NCBI GenBank assembly: GCA_963678705.1
Contig: OY783217.1
Span: forward strand, 1,302,001-1,366,000
Source: Panorpa germanica
Lineage: Eukaryota; Arthropoda; Insecta; Mecoptera; Panorpidae
Direction: 5' to 3'
DNA length: 64,000 nucleotides
Made by a program: the position numbers and the translations under genes. The notes under the pieces are model-generated. The model was not told the origin of the DNA. It searched no databases and was given only the letters and a program-made list of their open reading frames with translations. Below, piece by piece: positions 1-55,200 of this stretch (position 1 is the stretch's first letter; the number at the start of each line of letters is the position of its first letter).

Positions 1-1631
1 GTATTTGCCCTCATTAGTCCATCAAGGAATATTTAATATCCAAAAGTTTGTTAACAGTTCGAAAAATGTTTTGATGTATGTGATAATCAGTATTAGTGGC
101 GTATCCTTTGTAAGTTCCTTAAGAAATATGAAAAGAAGATTCTAATAAAATTTCTTAATAGTCGCTTGAGAAATTAGTTCTTTTGATTCCATACATTTTT
201 TGGAAGTGTTGATACGGTCCTAAATGCGGACTGGTCATTGAATTACAACACCAAATTTTGCCTCTTGAATATTATCAGCAATCCAAGCATTACAAGATGT
301 TAATTGTATACATATATTAAAAATGATACAAAAATTTTTATTCGGTAATTTCAATATATATTTTTCTACCTATATTTCTAAAATTTAATTTTGTCAAATT
401 ATTATTTTGCCAATATAATTTGTTTAAATAATTTAATTTTTTTCTATAAATTCTATATTATATAAATTATATTATATTTATATTTAAAAAAATATTTAAA
501 ATCATCGATCAATTAACAATATTTTAATTTCATTATGAATCTTATTAACTAGATATTGGAAATACAATGGCAGTATTTGTTGATTGTTTACAGTATACCA
601 CTTGCATAACTTAATATTGGTTAACATAACGAAATAAACCGAATTATAATTCAATTAACATAAAAATCAGTTTGCAAATCAATAAATGTTGATTATCTTT
701 AATAACAACAGTTTGCGATTGAAGCATACTGTTTCTATCACAAAGTACTATTTGACGCCTTTCACGTGAAACAGGCTACTTGTAACGCCGACTTTTTCAG
801 TATAGTGAATTGAGTTGTTTCTCATTACCTCTTTATCATGAGAAGAAGACAGGGCTGTACTTTGATATACGACGTATGAACCATGTGTTGAATACGAAGG
901 TGTGAACTAGAGACTTCTTACACATTCAAGAAGAAACCTGCTCTCATAATAAAGCGTGTTTATGCGAAACACTCCAATACAGTCTCTGAAAATGTTGGTC
1001 GTTGCAAGTAGTATTTTCCAGTGAGATCCTTAGTCTTTTGAAAAGATATTCTAAAAAATGTAGAACAGATTTATCAAAAAAAAAAATCATTTTTAATCAC
1101 GAAGGAAACCGTTGGTAATTGAAATTTCATTATATATATATCAAAATTAATAGAATTAGATTGCAATTGAGTGAGCCTTCATTTTATATCAAGGCTTCAT
1201 TATATATATACACTTGTAAAAAAGTTCATGAATATTTATACATATATGTGTATGTGTGTCATTATGATAAATATACATACATGATTAACAATTAATTATT
1301 TTTCGCTATATATGCCATATATATGTCGCTGTAAATTTTTCAATATTATTTTCTAGGATGGCAGTTACAAAATCACTAATATGTTATATTTACATTACAA
1401 ATGGCTTGTAAAAAATAAAATGGCAACATACAATTATATAAAAAGCATGCTGCATTAAAATGTTTTAGTTTTTTTCAATTATTTAATTTAATAATTATTG
1501 TTTTACGCGTATTCACTAATGTTTCAATTAGTATATTCAATTTATATTTGATTAGAAGTTTTTTAATTGAAGAATTCATTCACAGATTTTTGTTATTATA
1601 GTTATTTTGATTATAACAATATACACAGGTT
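1..1631. other. pico 3' UTR and downstream flank
   Basis: AT-rich, with no convincing reading frame on either strand. The pico 3' UTR must occupy the part next to 1631. The first canonical AATAAA on the minus strand that I see is at 343-338, but ATTAAA variants lie closer (around 1480-1570), so the 3' end is not fixed. Confidence 0.6.
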
Positions 1632-43604
<41,973 letters not shown>

Positions 43605-43677
43605 TTTAATTCACGCACACGTTTATATGCACAGAAATGTTTGAACTCACTGAATATGCTGTTCGTGCGTTTTGATT
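43605..43677 (-). other. pico: pico 5' UTR part of exon 1A, beginning at a splice acceptor
   Basis: Reading the minus strand, a T-rich tract followed by TTTGTTACAG ends at 43678, 73 bases before the exon 1A ATG. This looks like a 3' splice site, so exon 1A would be preceded by at least one untranslated exon further upstream (higher coordinates). Confidence 0.55.
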
Positions 43678-46118
43678 CTGTAACAAATAAACAAATATTG
43701 ATAATTTGATAGCAAGTCACATTATCAAGGGCAGGGCTGGCTCATAACAAATTTTTTGCTGTCAGTATCTATTTATATTATCTATTACAAAAGAGGTCAT
43801 AAATAAAAGTTATCTAGTAGTCATACAAAATTTTTCTTTTTCTATTATTACCGCACACAGTGCAGCCTCATTAATATATACATGACATCATTCCATAAGT
43901 TTGCAGGATGACATATAAATGGCAGGGTTAAATAGTACCAACCTTCAAACGATATGGGTTAAAATTTCAGGACATTACAACATTGTAATTTTCAAAACAA
44001 TTAAAATATCTGTATTTCGTTTGTTGCTTTTTAATGACAAGTATTATTCGAACTCGGTACAATAAATTCAACTCTGGCACTGACTCAACATTTTCAGAAA
44101 TATTCTGGGCGATTATTTGATTAGATTTTACAAATATTTGGGATTCCAGTTATTCAAATATTAACGATGTTTTGTTATCTAATATTTTAATGAATTTGCA
44201 AGACATCTCGGCGCTGGTAAACGTTATCAACGCTGCTTATCTCAAGTTACAGTTTTACAACATATTTGATACGCTAATTAGATATATTTAGGCTTTATTT
44301 AATATAAAAATTGTACCATTCACATAATATATGGTATTAGAATGATAAAAAGCTATTAGAGTCCGAGAATTTTAAGGAACATTTAAGATTATATTCACAT
44401 TTTGTATTTAGCGGGTTTTCTGCGTAAGGATATATCAAGAACAATAAATTATTAATAAGCATTGCTTGATTTGTATGTCCATAAACTATGTCTGATGTTA
44501 TACGACCAGAAAAATATAAAAACAAACGTACAGTTCTTTGATTGTTGATACAACCTAAAACTACCTTAATTTACCTTTGTTGTACTAAAATCAGTTAGAA
44601 TATATTCGCGAAAATAAAGTTGTACGTGCAAAATACGTGAATTATTGATTAAAGTATAGCGCTCAACGCAAATGATAACAATTCCACGTAATCGCATTTG
44701 ATGGATCTAGAAGCATTTCCTAATAGTTGACATTGTAAATTGTTTATTGTAGTACATGAGTACATAGCATATCTAATCATTTTATTATCAGCCAATTTCA
44801 TAAGAAAATTGTGTAGCTTGCAAGAGTTAACCTGCAGATATGATTGTCAAATAATATTTATATAAAAAGTTGCATTTTAAATTAAATTTATTTAGTCTGT
44901 CTGAGATATGGTAAGTTTGTTTATTTTAATAAAGGTAAATATAACTTGTTCACACGGGGATTTTTTAAATAATTCTTCTTCAATATATATTTTTATTTGT
45001 GTTCTTTTTTGTAGGGTTACTATTGTGTTAATTTTGTTAATAAGGAGATAATTTGCGTCACCTAATGTTCATATTTGAATAAGATTCTCATGTACAAAAG
45101 GTTGCTCATCGCTATTTTAAAACAAAAAATCTTTGAGTTAGTGAATAAAATTTATTCAGTAGTAATTTTGTTTTATGTTTCCAGCACTACTCTTGCATAA
45201 GGACCTGGATAAACTCTGTACCTTTTGTCAGCTCAACCTGTTACAATAAAGCTACAAATTTAAAAATTTCAAGGCAAGAAATTCTGAGATGCTAACTTCA
45301 AAACTTCTGTTTGTTGTCCAAGAGAAATGTTTGTTCTTATTTCCACAAAATGCTGCACTTTTTCTTTGTTCTGCAGTAAGTCGTTTCCATCGGCGCCGAC
45401 TCTTAATAGATTTTAATTTAATTAACGTTTCAATTAAATAGAATGATTCATTAAAGTTAGAACATTTACAGTTTTTCTCAAACAAAGAAGTGGTACAACA
45501 AATGAAAAATTAGTAATACAGATCAAAGGAATATAATGTTATTTTTTGGAACATTATGTATTATAACTTTGAACTTGGTCTCATTTCATGATTGAAATCG
45601 CGGAGTAATTTAAACCCAAGCCCATAGATCTCTGCTAACAACAGTAAATCGCACTATTTTAAATCTTGGGCTACTGTTTCTGTTTTAACAGAAGGCAAAG
45701 TCATTATTTATATGTTAGATGTGACAAATACGAATATACACATGTAACACATACTTGTAAAATATATTACACATGCACACAACACAACGAAATACAAAGC
45801 TGCGTCATAATCAGTGATATCAATACTAAATGAAAGAAATTCAAGTTATTTTTATGTTTTTCGATACGTTACATTTATTTTTGGATCTAATCCTATCGCC
45901 GATTACCTAATTTATAGATTTTCTTTGGAGATCGAATGATAGAAAACGACTCAATACAAAAACGGCTTAACTAAAACCAGTTGAATAGAGTGTTAACCGT
46001 AAATGTTAACTATCATAATTTCTTATGTGTATTGTTGTAAATGTGGTTTGGAGATTAAATCGATTCTTCTAGGTTCTTTATTTAATTAAGACGACTGTCG
46101 GCTGACGTCTGTACTTAC

Positions 46119-46200
46119 AGTCTGTGGGTTTCCGGTTGTAGTTGCTTTTGTTAGAGATGTGGAGAAAATCAAACAATAAACAACGGTTATTTGTGAGTAT
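46119..46200 (-). other. candidate untranslated first exon of pico
   Basis: On the minus strand a comparatively GC-rich stretch containing CCGGAAACCCACAGACT is followed by the consensus donor GTAAGTAC (46118 downward). It lies about 2.4 kb upstream of the acceptor at 43678 and has the right strand and order to be the missing 5' exon. The upstream boundary given is only approximate, and no TATA or initiator is decisive. Confidence 0.3.
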
Positions 46201-46286
46201 TTTACTTAACGGAAACAAAGATATATTTATAAACACAATTAGCTTATACTAATTGGTTTGAAATGTGTTTCTTTTATGAATACACA

Positions 46287-46455
46287 CAGTGCCGGATTTG
46301 AAGGTGTAGAGGCCCTAAGGCAGGAGCGGAGGTCCCTAATTATTTTCCGAATGAAAGGAACTATTTATTTCCGTCAAGTCTTTCAAAAATTTATTGGTTT
46401 TATCTCTGTTGTGGGGGCTCCTCTATTGTGGAGGCCTTCATCAAATCCAGGGCTG
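46287..46455. mobile_element. hAT-like MITE, copy 2
   Basis: A 169 bp element with ends CAGTGCCGGATTTG and, on the right, AAATCCAGGGCTG, flanked by a perfect 8-base duplication AATACACA (46279-46286, 46456-46463). CAG..CTG ends with 8-base duplications are diagnostic of hAT. Same family as 38614-38801. Confidence 0.92.
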
Positions 46456-49112
46456 AATACACATACATACGAGAATGTGTTTGGAGTGTTTTAAATGAAG
46501 TAGTACTATTTGTAACTTGATTATTCTTTCTTAAGTAAAATAAGTAAATTCTTTTTATTATAATTCAATAATTGATTTCATAGTACTATTCGATGAACAC
46601 ATATCTTTGGAAACACATGTATTCAGTGCTGATCCAGTGGCAAAACTTTTAAAATATATTCAAAAATATCACCCGATCTTCAGTCTAAGAGTACATTGTA
46701 CATCTCTTAATACATTAAAATCACGTACAACAAAAATGGCGCTCCAAATACCCTGTACTAAACATCTATATAGTTTTATAACCATATAAATATATTATTC
46801 TATTCATCTTACACGAGTATATATATTCTCTTAATATATATTATATTATATTACATATTTTTATTATATATTTTAGTATAACTGTTATACAGAATTAAAT
46901 AAAGAATTTACGACTCGGTAATATGTGAAGAACATTTTAAAACCAATTGAAAATATCTCTTTTTAATATAAATCCCTTTAAATCGAATTATCTCCGTAGA
47001 CGCCAGCGCAGCGGTTTGATTTTTATAGGGTAATATTTTGATTAGGGATTACAGTTTCTATTTAACTCTTCTTTGTGTTTGACTTTAAACCTGTTTTGCA
47101 TATTTGAACAGTTCGTGTTTATACAGGTGTCATACGTTGATGGTATTACGCTCTGACGTGGATGAGTACACCTGTGCCAGTGGTTGAGGTTCACCAAACC
47201 ATAACGAAGCCCACCTCACAGTGCATCCTGGTGGGACTCAATGGAATCCCTATCACGCAAATCCTCCTGGAGTTCTACAACCCAAATTTTGTTGAGTTCA
47301 CATGATTCTTGTACTTAAATTCTAGCATGTTCCGAAAATAAGTACTAACGATTTCAAATTTAGCTTATCATGGTGGTGTAACTCTTTAAAAAACATGTAT
47401 TAAATTCATGTAAATTTATATGAAGATATATTCGTGAATTTCGAATATAATTAAAATAGTGTGAATGACACTATATTATCACAATATTTATACATTATTT
47501 CGTGTATTGTATATAAACACAAGAAAGTATATCCCTAGTGGAAATGTGTTAAGTGCAACACCATATGAAATATGTGCGATGAAAAACGAACTGTAATTAC
47601 AGAGGCAAGCGCTGAAAAATAACACGCGCACTGGAACCACGTTGGGTTAGGATAAATTGTTATTAGAATGAGCTCGCCGTACGCAACGCAAACAAAATAT
47701 AGGTAGAACACGTTTACGAGCAGAACCAGCCAGTAGTAGTCATCCAGACAGACCAGATTGTTTCATGAAAAGCAAGGAGTGGCAACAGGGAGGAAAATCT
47801 ATAATGAAATGATTTCGAAAACAGCTGCTGAAAATATAGTTTTTAAAATTGAAAAACACTGTGTAGTATAAGTTTGCTTATTTTGTTTTGTAGCTCAGAT
47901 TCACTTAGGTCTATTGGATCTTTTATCTAATCTTTTTCTTTGTTGAAAATAGATTCGTATTTAAAAAAAAAATAAAGTTTGATAATTTAATCTTAAGGGC
48001 TAATAGTACCCTCTGTTAAACTTCAGTTAAAACATACCTGAAATTACTGATTATTTATGCTAAAACAAAATATAAATCTCCCTTAAAATAAATATCATAT
48101 ATTTTCCACATTAACACAATCGATTTTAGTGGCTCGGCGATGAGAACTGAGAAAACTATATTTTAAAATGATTACCAGCACGTGCAGGCAAAGTAGGACA
48201 GGCACAGGATAGGCCTACGCTGCTGGGCATTGACAATGAATAATATTATACTATGGTTGGTTGACCTATTTAAATATTAATTAATTACATAAAACTGAAC
48301 TAAATTTTTAACTGTGAATGTACATTTACAAGTAGTTGATGACGAAGACATTAATTGTATGACATTTAGTATTTAATTTTTTATATTTTATTTTACGATG
48401 TGTGAAATTTGCGAAACTATATAATTTAATAATATATAATGATTATGTGTGAAAAAATTTTCTTGCGACAAAATCTTCTATAATTATACGATCTACTTGT
48501 ATGCCATAAAGAAGCTGTAAAACATTTTGTACTGATAATTGAGTAGTTGTAAGGTCTATAAAATTGTGCAATATATTGATAAGCTGACAGAACTGTAGGA
48601 CACTATATATATACATGTAACACTGCACTGATGTAAGAATACGGATACAAAATGACAACGAAAAAAACTTTAAAACTAATTTAAAACTTCTAAGTATATT
48701 TTTTGTTGCATTTTAACTTTTTTTATAACGAATATACTTTCTTGTTTGTTTCTGTCTTTTTGTGTCGATGCAGATATGCTCGTATAAAAATCTATGCATT
48801 TTCACAAAAAATAAATAAAATATCCTCAGCCGTAGTAATAAATAAAATATATAGAAGTCCTACAGGAACGGATGAAGAAGGAGGTATAATATAAACAGGG
48901 ATGAAAAGAAGCTAGAATGATGGCGAGATTCAGACTAGAAAACAAATAAAGAGGAGATAATTTTAGAGAGGCGAAGAAGAGAGAAGAGAGATGTATATGA
49001 GAAGTATGTAGGTGTAGAGAGATGGTTGAAAGGAAAGTTAGTCTAAAAACAGATGGATGGTGGAACGGTGCAATGTCAAACATTGAAAGTAAAGAAAAAA
49101 CGTAAATTTTAA

Positions 49113-49276
49113 GGCCTTGCACACACTGAGATTTAAATCTCATCGATTTTTTCTGCGTAGTTTTGTAACACATGGAATCATATGAACATGCACACACCGC
49201 AGGTTTTTAATTTTCTTTGTGTTACAAAGCTGCTGGACAAAACCGCTGAGGTTTAAATCGCAGTGTGATCTAGGTC
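49113..49276. mobile_element. second Harbinger-like MITE family
   Basis: A 164 bp element. The left end is GGCCTTGCACACACTGAGAT then TTAAATCTC. The right end, read inverted, is GACCTAGATCACACTGCGAT then TTAAACCTC. TAA flanks it on both sides (49110-49112, 49277-49279). The termini recall the 12095 family (GGCCNTTGCACAC), but the rest is different. Confidence 0.8.
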
Positions 49277-52200
49277 TAAAGCTTTGTAAATGATATGATA
49301 TATAAACTAAATATAAGGAGGTTGTAAGACCGTAAAAGTGTATACAACACATATGCATATATACACTGCAATAAATAAATATACATAATCAAAAATATAA
49401 TGAATTGAAATGAAATAATATACAGCTTTGTATATTAAAAAATAACGCAGCAATTTAAGAACATTATAAGTAAAGTAACAATAATGTGTTAAATATCAAT
49501 TGCAGTATACATTTATATTAATAATTTACATAAATGTATGAACCGGCGTGAACTGGCCGGAAGTCCAGAGAGTGTTTAGTGATTATCTTCTCCGTTCAAG
49601 GACTCAGATAGTGTTATAGCTCTTCTTTTGTTTGAATATAAATTTAAATAATATAAAAAGTTATTGTTAACTTTAGAGTACAGAGCCATCTGTTGATTTG
49701 CATTTATAATAAAACAATTGTGAGTTTATAAACGGGTTAAATTTAAAAAAAACCGGAAGTGTACTTTGCACTATTATAAGGAACTGTTTAAATTATTTCT
49801 AATCTTGTTAGAAATAGATTAGTGAATGTAGCTTAATCTAACGGCAATTATTTATTGAAAACAAAACTACAGAAATGCATAGCATTCATTCAATGAAACG
49901 CGGAAGAGACTGTTGTATGTTTTGTCGTATAAATGTGTTACAGCTAACGTTGTCCGCATTTCAACGATGGTTGCTTCAGTAAGCAAAAAATTGGTGGACC
50001 GCTACTGAAAAGCCACAAGTATGTTTAAAACCAATAACTAGATTTAGTATAAAATACAATTTGTTTTTAATAAAAAATTTAACTTTCCCGTTGGATGATA
50101 ACCAGTTTCTGTAAATGACATAATTAATTATTAAGAAATGCTTAAGAAACCATTTAACATAATTTGGTATTTAATACACGTGTTCACAACCACAAAAAAT
50201 GTATCAAAGTTGTGATAATAAGCTGAGAATGAACCTAATTAGTGATATTTAATTATAATTAGTGTAACAGTACTTAAATAAGCGGAATGGGGTCGCAACC
50301 TTGTGCAGCTATCAACAGGACATGTTCGGCAGAGTTGCGGTTAATTTATTATTGTAGAACGTCGGTTAAAAATGCAGATAACAAGATATTTTATCTGAAA
50401 TAATGTAGTAGCGAAAACTGACCTGATTTCTTTTTGTTACACAAAACCTTATCATACCAAGCAGAGAATGCGCTCCTCATGTTAAAGGTTGAACATAAAA
50501 TTACTTAGTTATTCAGTTTTGTTTTCTGGATTGGGTTTCACTAATTTGTACTCTGCAGTTTGGTTCATGTAGTTAAGAAGTTTCCTATTGCAAATGCTTG
50601 CAGCGCACGTAAACGTCGAGTTTCAGTTCGTATTAAAAGGCAACTCTAATTAGACGTCCTCTTTTCATTACAAAGTTAGCTTGGAAAATACTAATATTAC
50701 GAAACAAAATGCTTTTGCATGTACGCCTTAATTATTTAGAGTTGCATAATTACGAATACGGTGGATTATTAATTATGAATAAGCATAAAGATTGTAAGTA
50801 TAAGAAGCTTTGGAACATATATTAAAAAGTTTCCAAAAGAAAATAAATTACATCACCTGTCATACCTTTACTTTTCAGTAAGAATTAATTAAAAATAGGA
50901 AAAATCTGTATATACCCGCTAAACACAGTTATATGTAGTTAAGATTTATCTAAGATTTATCTATTTTTCATCTTTTGAGAAATTTTTAAGCATAAGCATA
51001 CTCATATTGGTTAAAGTTCTTAAGAATACCTTTTTAAGGAGTATAAAATCTTAAGAAGTTCTTTTCCAGGATTAAAAGACTTTTAGAAAAGCTATGAAGT
51101 AATAAAATATGATCCTCTTAGATTAAATATTACTAAATTTAGTTTAGGTAAAATATTCCATAGATGATAGATAACGTTCATATTTTGAACTGACTGATCA
51201 CTTCCAGGATCATCAAAAAAGTGTCTAGCATCTCAGTAAATTGCGACTAGATACATTCACATTGCTAAATCTCATTCGATTTTGAGGGGCGTAAAAGTGT
51301 TAGTAGTGTTATGCCCTTAATAATACAGAAATATAATTATATATTGATAACAGATAGTGGCGTAGCCAACATTCGAGATGGCGATAGCATAATCTGCCCA
51401 CATATTAAAGTGCCAGTAATTAATCTAATTGACCACAATAAACATCCTGTATAATAATAGATTAAAAAAATAGTTATTATTAATTAATTAAGCAGAATGT
51501 CAACAACAAAATTTTTCTTCAAAACCGAATTAATTTCGTGATGGTTTATGCTATTAACAATGTTCCTATAAATGCAAGTATTTATGAAGCAGATATATTT
51601 AGACTTAGATTATGTATGTTTTGTGTTAGTATTGTACAGGTACATCGCTAAAAGTTCTGTGTCCCTTTAAAGGTAATTTATTTCCTGCTTGTTCACTGTA
51701 ACTCAAACTGAGTTACGACTTAATTAAGTTTCTACAAAAAAAAAAAGTTTCAAAGTTTTTCATTTATTAAGAAATGCAAACAATTGAAATACTCGTACAT
51801 TCATTACTACAATTGTATACTTTCTTAAAAACTTGAAGAAACTTTTGAATGCATTGCAAACATCTGAAGGGGACATGTCATGATATTTCAATATACAATT
51901 CGCTCTTTCCACTTTTAATTTGAAAACTACTTGGGAAACCTTACAAGGGTAATTTTACATTTTTCAACAGTTTTCTTTTCATTTCTTTTTCATAATGAGA
52001 TTTCAAAACCATGTTGCCCACTTTACTTCCTTTACTTTCTTGCCTCTTCTCCTCAGCACCTCTATCCTCTTTTTAATGCCTATCTCGCTTGCACATGCTA
52101 CATAACCTTCTCTCTCTTTCTAGCTAATATCTACTACTTTTCTCTTTGTTACCCATTCTAAATCTGGCCATTCTCCTTACGTTCCCTTCACTAATCTCTT

Positions 52201-55200
52201 TCTCTAATCTCTTTTTCTCCAATTATATATGCATATATGCATTATCTAACAACATAAATTCTTTTAAATTAATATCATGTAAGATTACATAACAAAAATT
52301 ATTTTTCTTAATAAACTTTGTTATGTAAATATGTAATTTTAGATTATTTTAATGACAATGTATCGGAATGGGTTTGTGACCTCATCTTTTAGTGGTCGAT
52401 TTTTCAATTGTTGATTGAAATTGATGTTAATAAATGTGTATTGGTGTGTCTATTTTATTAAATATCTAAATGTTGACGGAGATATAGCAATTAAAAATTT
52501 GAATTGTAACTTTAGCGCTAGAAATGGTCAGCCATTTGTATGACATGAAATGCATTTGACGTCAGTTATTTGTTGAGTAGGTCAGTGTTGTAGTAATGCT
52601 TTGTAGCTGTTGGTAGTCGAAATAATCAAGTCAAGTCAAAGAATAATAAGTTTTTATTTACCAGACAACTACTAGAAATTTTACATGAAACGACTTTCTT
52701 TATATGTGTTAGATGAGTACATAAGTCATAATTCAATTACAGTTTTGTTTTTGTTTGTATAATTATAATTCCCTCAACAACAACCAGAGGCGCCACTTAT
52801 CCACTACTCTTAACACTTCGACAATAACGTGGTGTGTAGCAACGCGACGAAGTCCTGGGGGGCGCTATAACGATCCCTACATTTTATGATATGAATGGCA
52901 ACAGAGTCCTCAAGCCAGGCGACAAGGACGAGGGGGACTCGAGATAGAAAATGACTGCTGAAGTCCTGTAGTCAATGATGCTTCACTTAATGGCAGTTTA
53001 TTTTGTGATTATTTTACTGCGAATCTTTAAAATGTTTGTGTAATGGAGTGTCCCACTGGAACAACATTTCTTAATAGGTGTATTATATTTTTTATTTTTC
53101 TGACTAATTAAAATTATATCTGGCAAATAAATAACCGAAATTATGATATAGTAAGAAAACAAAACCTTTCTCTTTAAATGCAAATGGCGTCAAAATCAAG
53201 ATAGTAAAGTCAAGTACTTTATGGTGGATAAAATTGATAATCTCATTTTATCTTTGACTAAATTGCAAGATTTTTCATAATTATATGTACGAATATTAAT
53301 TATTTCTGCTTGCCAATACGCTGATTACAATATATTGTCACTAGCGTATGCCCAGTCGGAAAACGATGTTTGTTTACGTATAATTTAAATTTAATAACAA
53401 ATTATTTTAATTTCATTTTTAAATTAAAACACTTTAATATCAATATTTGACTAGATACAAAATTCAGTACCAAACATATAAGACTATACACATTGCTACA
53501 TTATAATTAAGTTCCACTTCCAGAATCCATAATTAAATCCATTTATGTTATTGGAACTGGAGGTAAACAAAATGCTCTTCCATCTCCCGCATTCCCTCCA
53601 TCACTATATACCACATCTACATCTTATAGGTACGTTAACCTCCTCTACGACAAAATTTTAATCATAACATTATCGTTACGAGGCAAGAGCGTGACTAATG
53701 TGGTCGTTATGTTTATCGCTAGTTTTCGCATTATAATGCAAAATTAAAAATTAGAGAAATAAATAAAAATTAAAAAGTAAGATTTCATTGTTTTTACTTA
53801 TTTCTCTGATTTATTTACGCAAAATAATGCAAAGCTGAAGTTTGTTGCAATGAGAGTATTACGTTCATGCAGCTATTTAACATGTAATGGAACAAAAATA
53901 TTGTTATTATTAGAAGTTGCAAGGTTAATCATTACCTACTAAATAAAGTCATGAATACTACCATAAATAGACGTAACATTTTACTTAAACGAAACCTGGT
54001 AATATTTAATTCAATAAGGTTTAAATTTTTAATCTTATTCACATAATTACTCTTTAAAAAGTTTCATATGTAAAGTATAAGACATATTCATTTTTATATA
54101 TATGTATTTTTTATGTAAAAGGTATTTTTATATTAAATAAATGTTAAACACTTATAACTGTATTTATTTTAAATATTTCGCAAATAAATTTGAATAAAAA
54201 TGTAAGCGATCTGAACGTAGTCATAGAATTTTTTAAATGAGATCAATGCCCATATTAGTGCCTGTGTAAAAAAAAACTGGACCTATAAAATAAAATATAA
54301 TAGAAATATTTGTATATTTTTGACCATGAACTTTGTTGAAACCTGGTGTAAAAAATCATAACAAATTGTTTGTTGACGACGAATGTTTTTAGATTCTTGT
54401 AGCGTTGTCGTACTTCGATAGTTATGATAATAATTAGAATTTTAAATATTTGAATAAAATATTTGGATGATTCGTTAAGGAAATTATTATACATTAATAT
54501 TCGTACAGAGAAGGTTGAATCAGAAAATAAGTGCTTTGAAATTTCACAAGGAGATATTCAAATGACCTACAGGTAACTGAATAAATGAAAATGAATTGAC
54601 TTGTCGAATTGAATTTAACGCATCGATATTTAATAAATAAACCTGGCCACATACCAAGATTTGTTGACCTTGAAACGATTTGAAACGAGACAGTTTTTTC
54701 TTTAATGTGTTGAAGTTTTACACTGATAGATTACAAATGACAGTCTGCTGGTCATCTTCCCACAATGCAAAGTTCAATAAATCGTGATTATTAGTGGTCA
54801 ATTAAAGGACAGTTTGAACAAACAGCAGAGGCGTATTGCATCGAATAAACTTAAAAAGGAAGCAAAATTAATCATTTGTTTGATTTAAGCTTGTTTATTT
54901 CGTTGTTTACATTACTTTATTGAATATATTTATGCAAATAATTTATAAATAACAATTTTTTATACATTGCGGTTTGCACAATATGCGTTTCAGGACAACA
55001 TGCTGAATACGTTGTTAATAGCTAAATATATAAATAGGTATTATACTCTCTTCTCTGAAATAAAATTTCGGAGAGAACAATAAAGAAATTGGCGCTAATT
55101 GATTTCTGCCTTAAGCGATAATGTACCTCAAATACAATAAAAGACCACACAATGGCGCCGGTAAAGTGCACATATCGTGAAATCTCAAACTGCCTAGATG

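Noticed and set aside
48826-49197. 123-codon minus-strand frame
   Set aside because: Antisense of a purine-rich low-complexity tract running into a MITE; composition Ser/Leu/Phe/Tyr-biased, no domain or splice support.
51931-52161. 76-codon plus-strand hydrophobic frame
   Set aside because: Pyrimidine-rich low-complexity DNA; hydrophobicity follows from T-rich codons.
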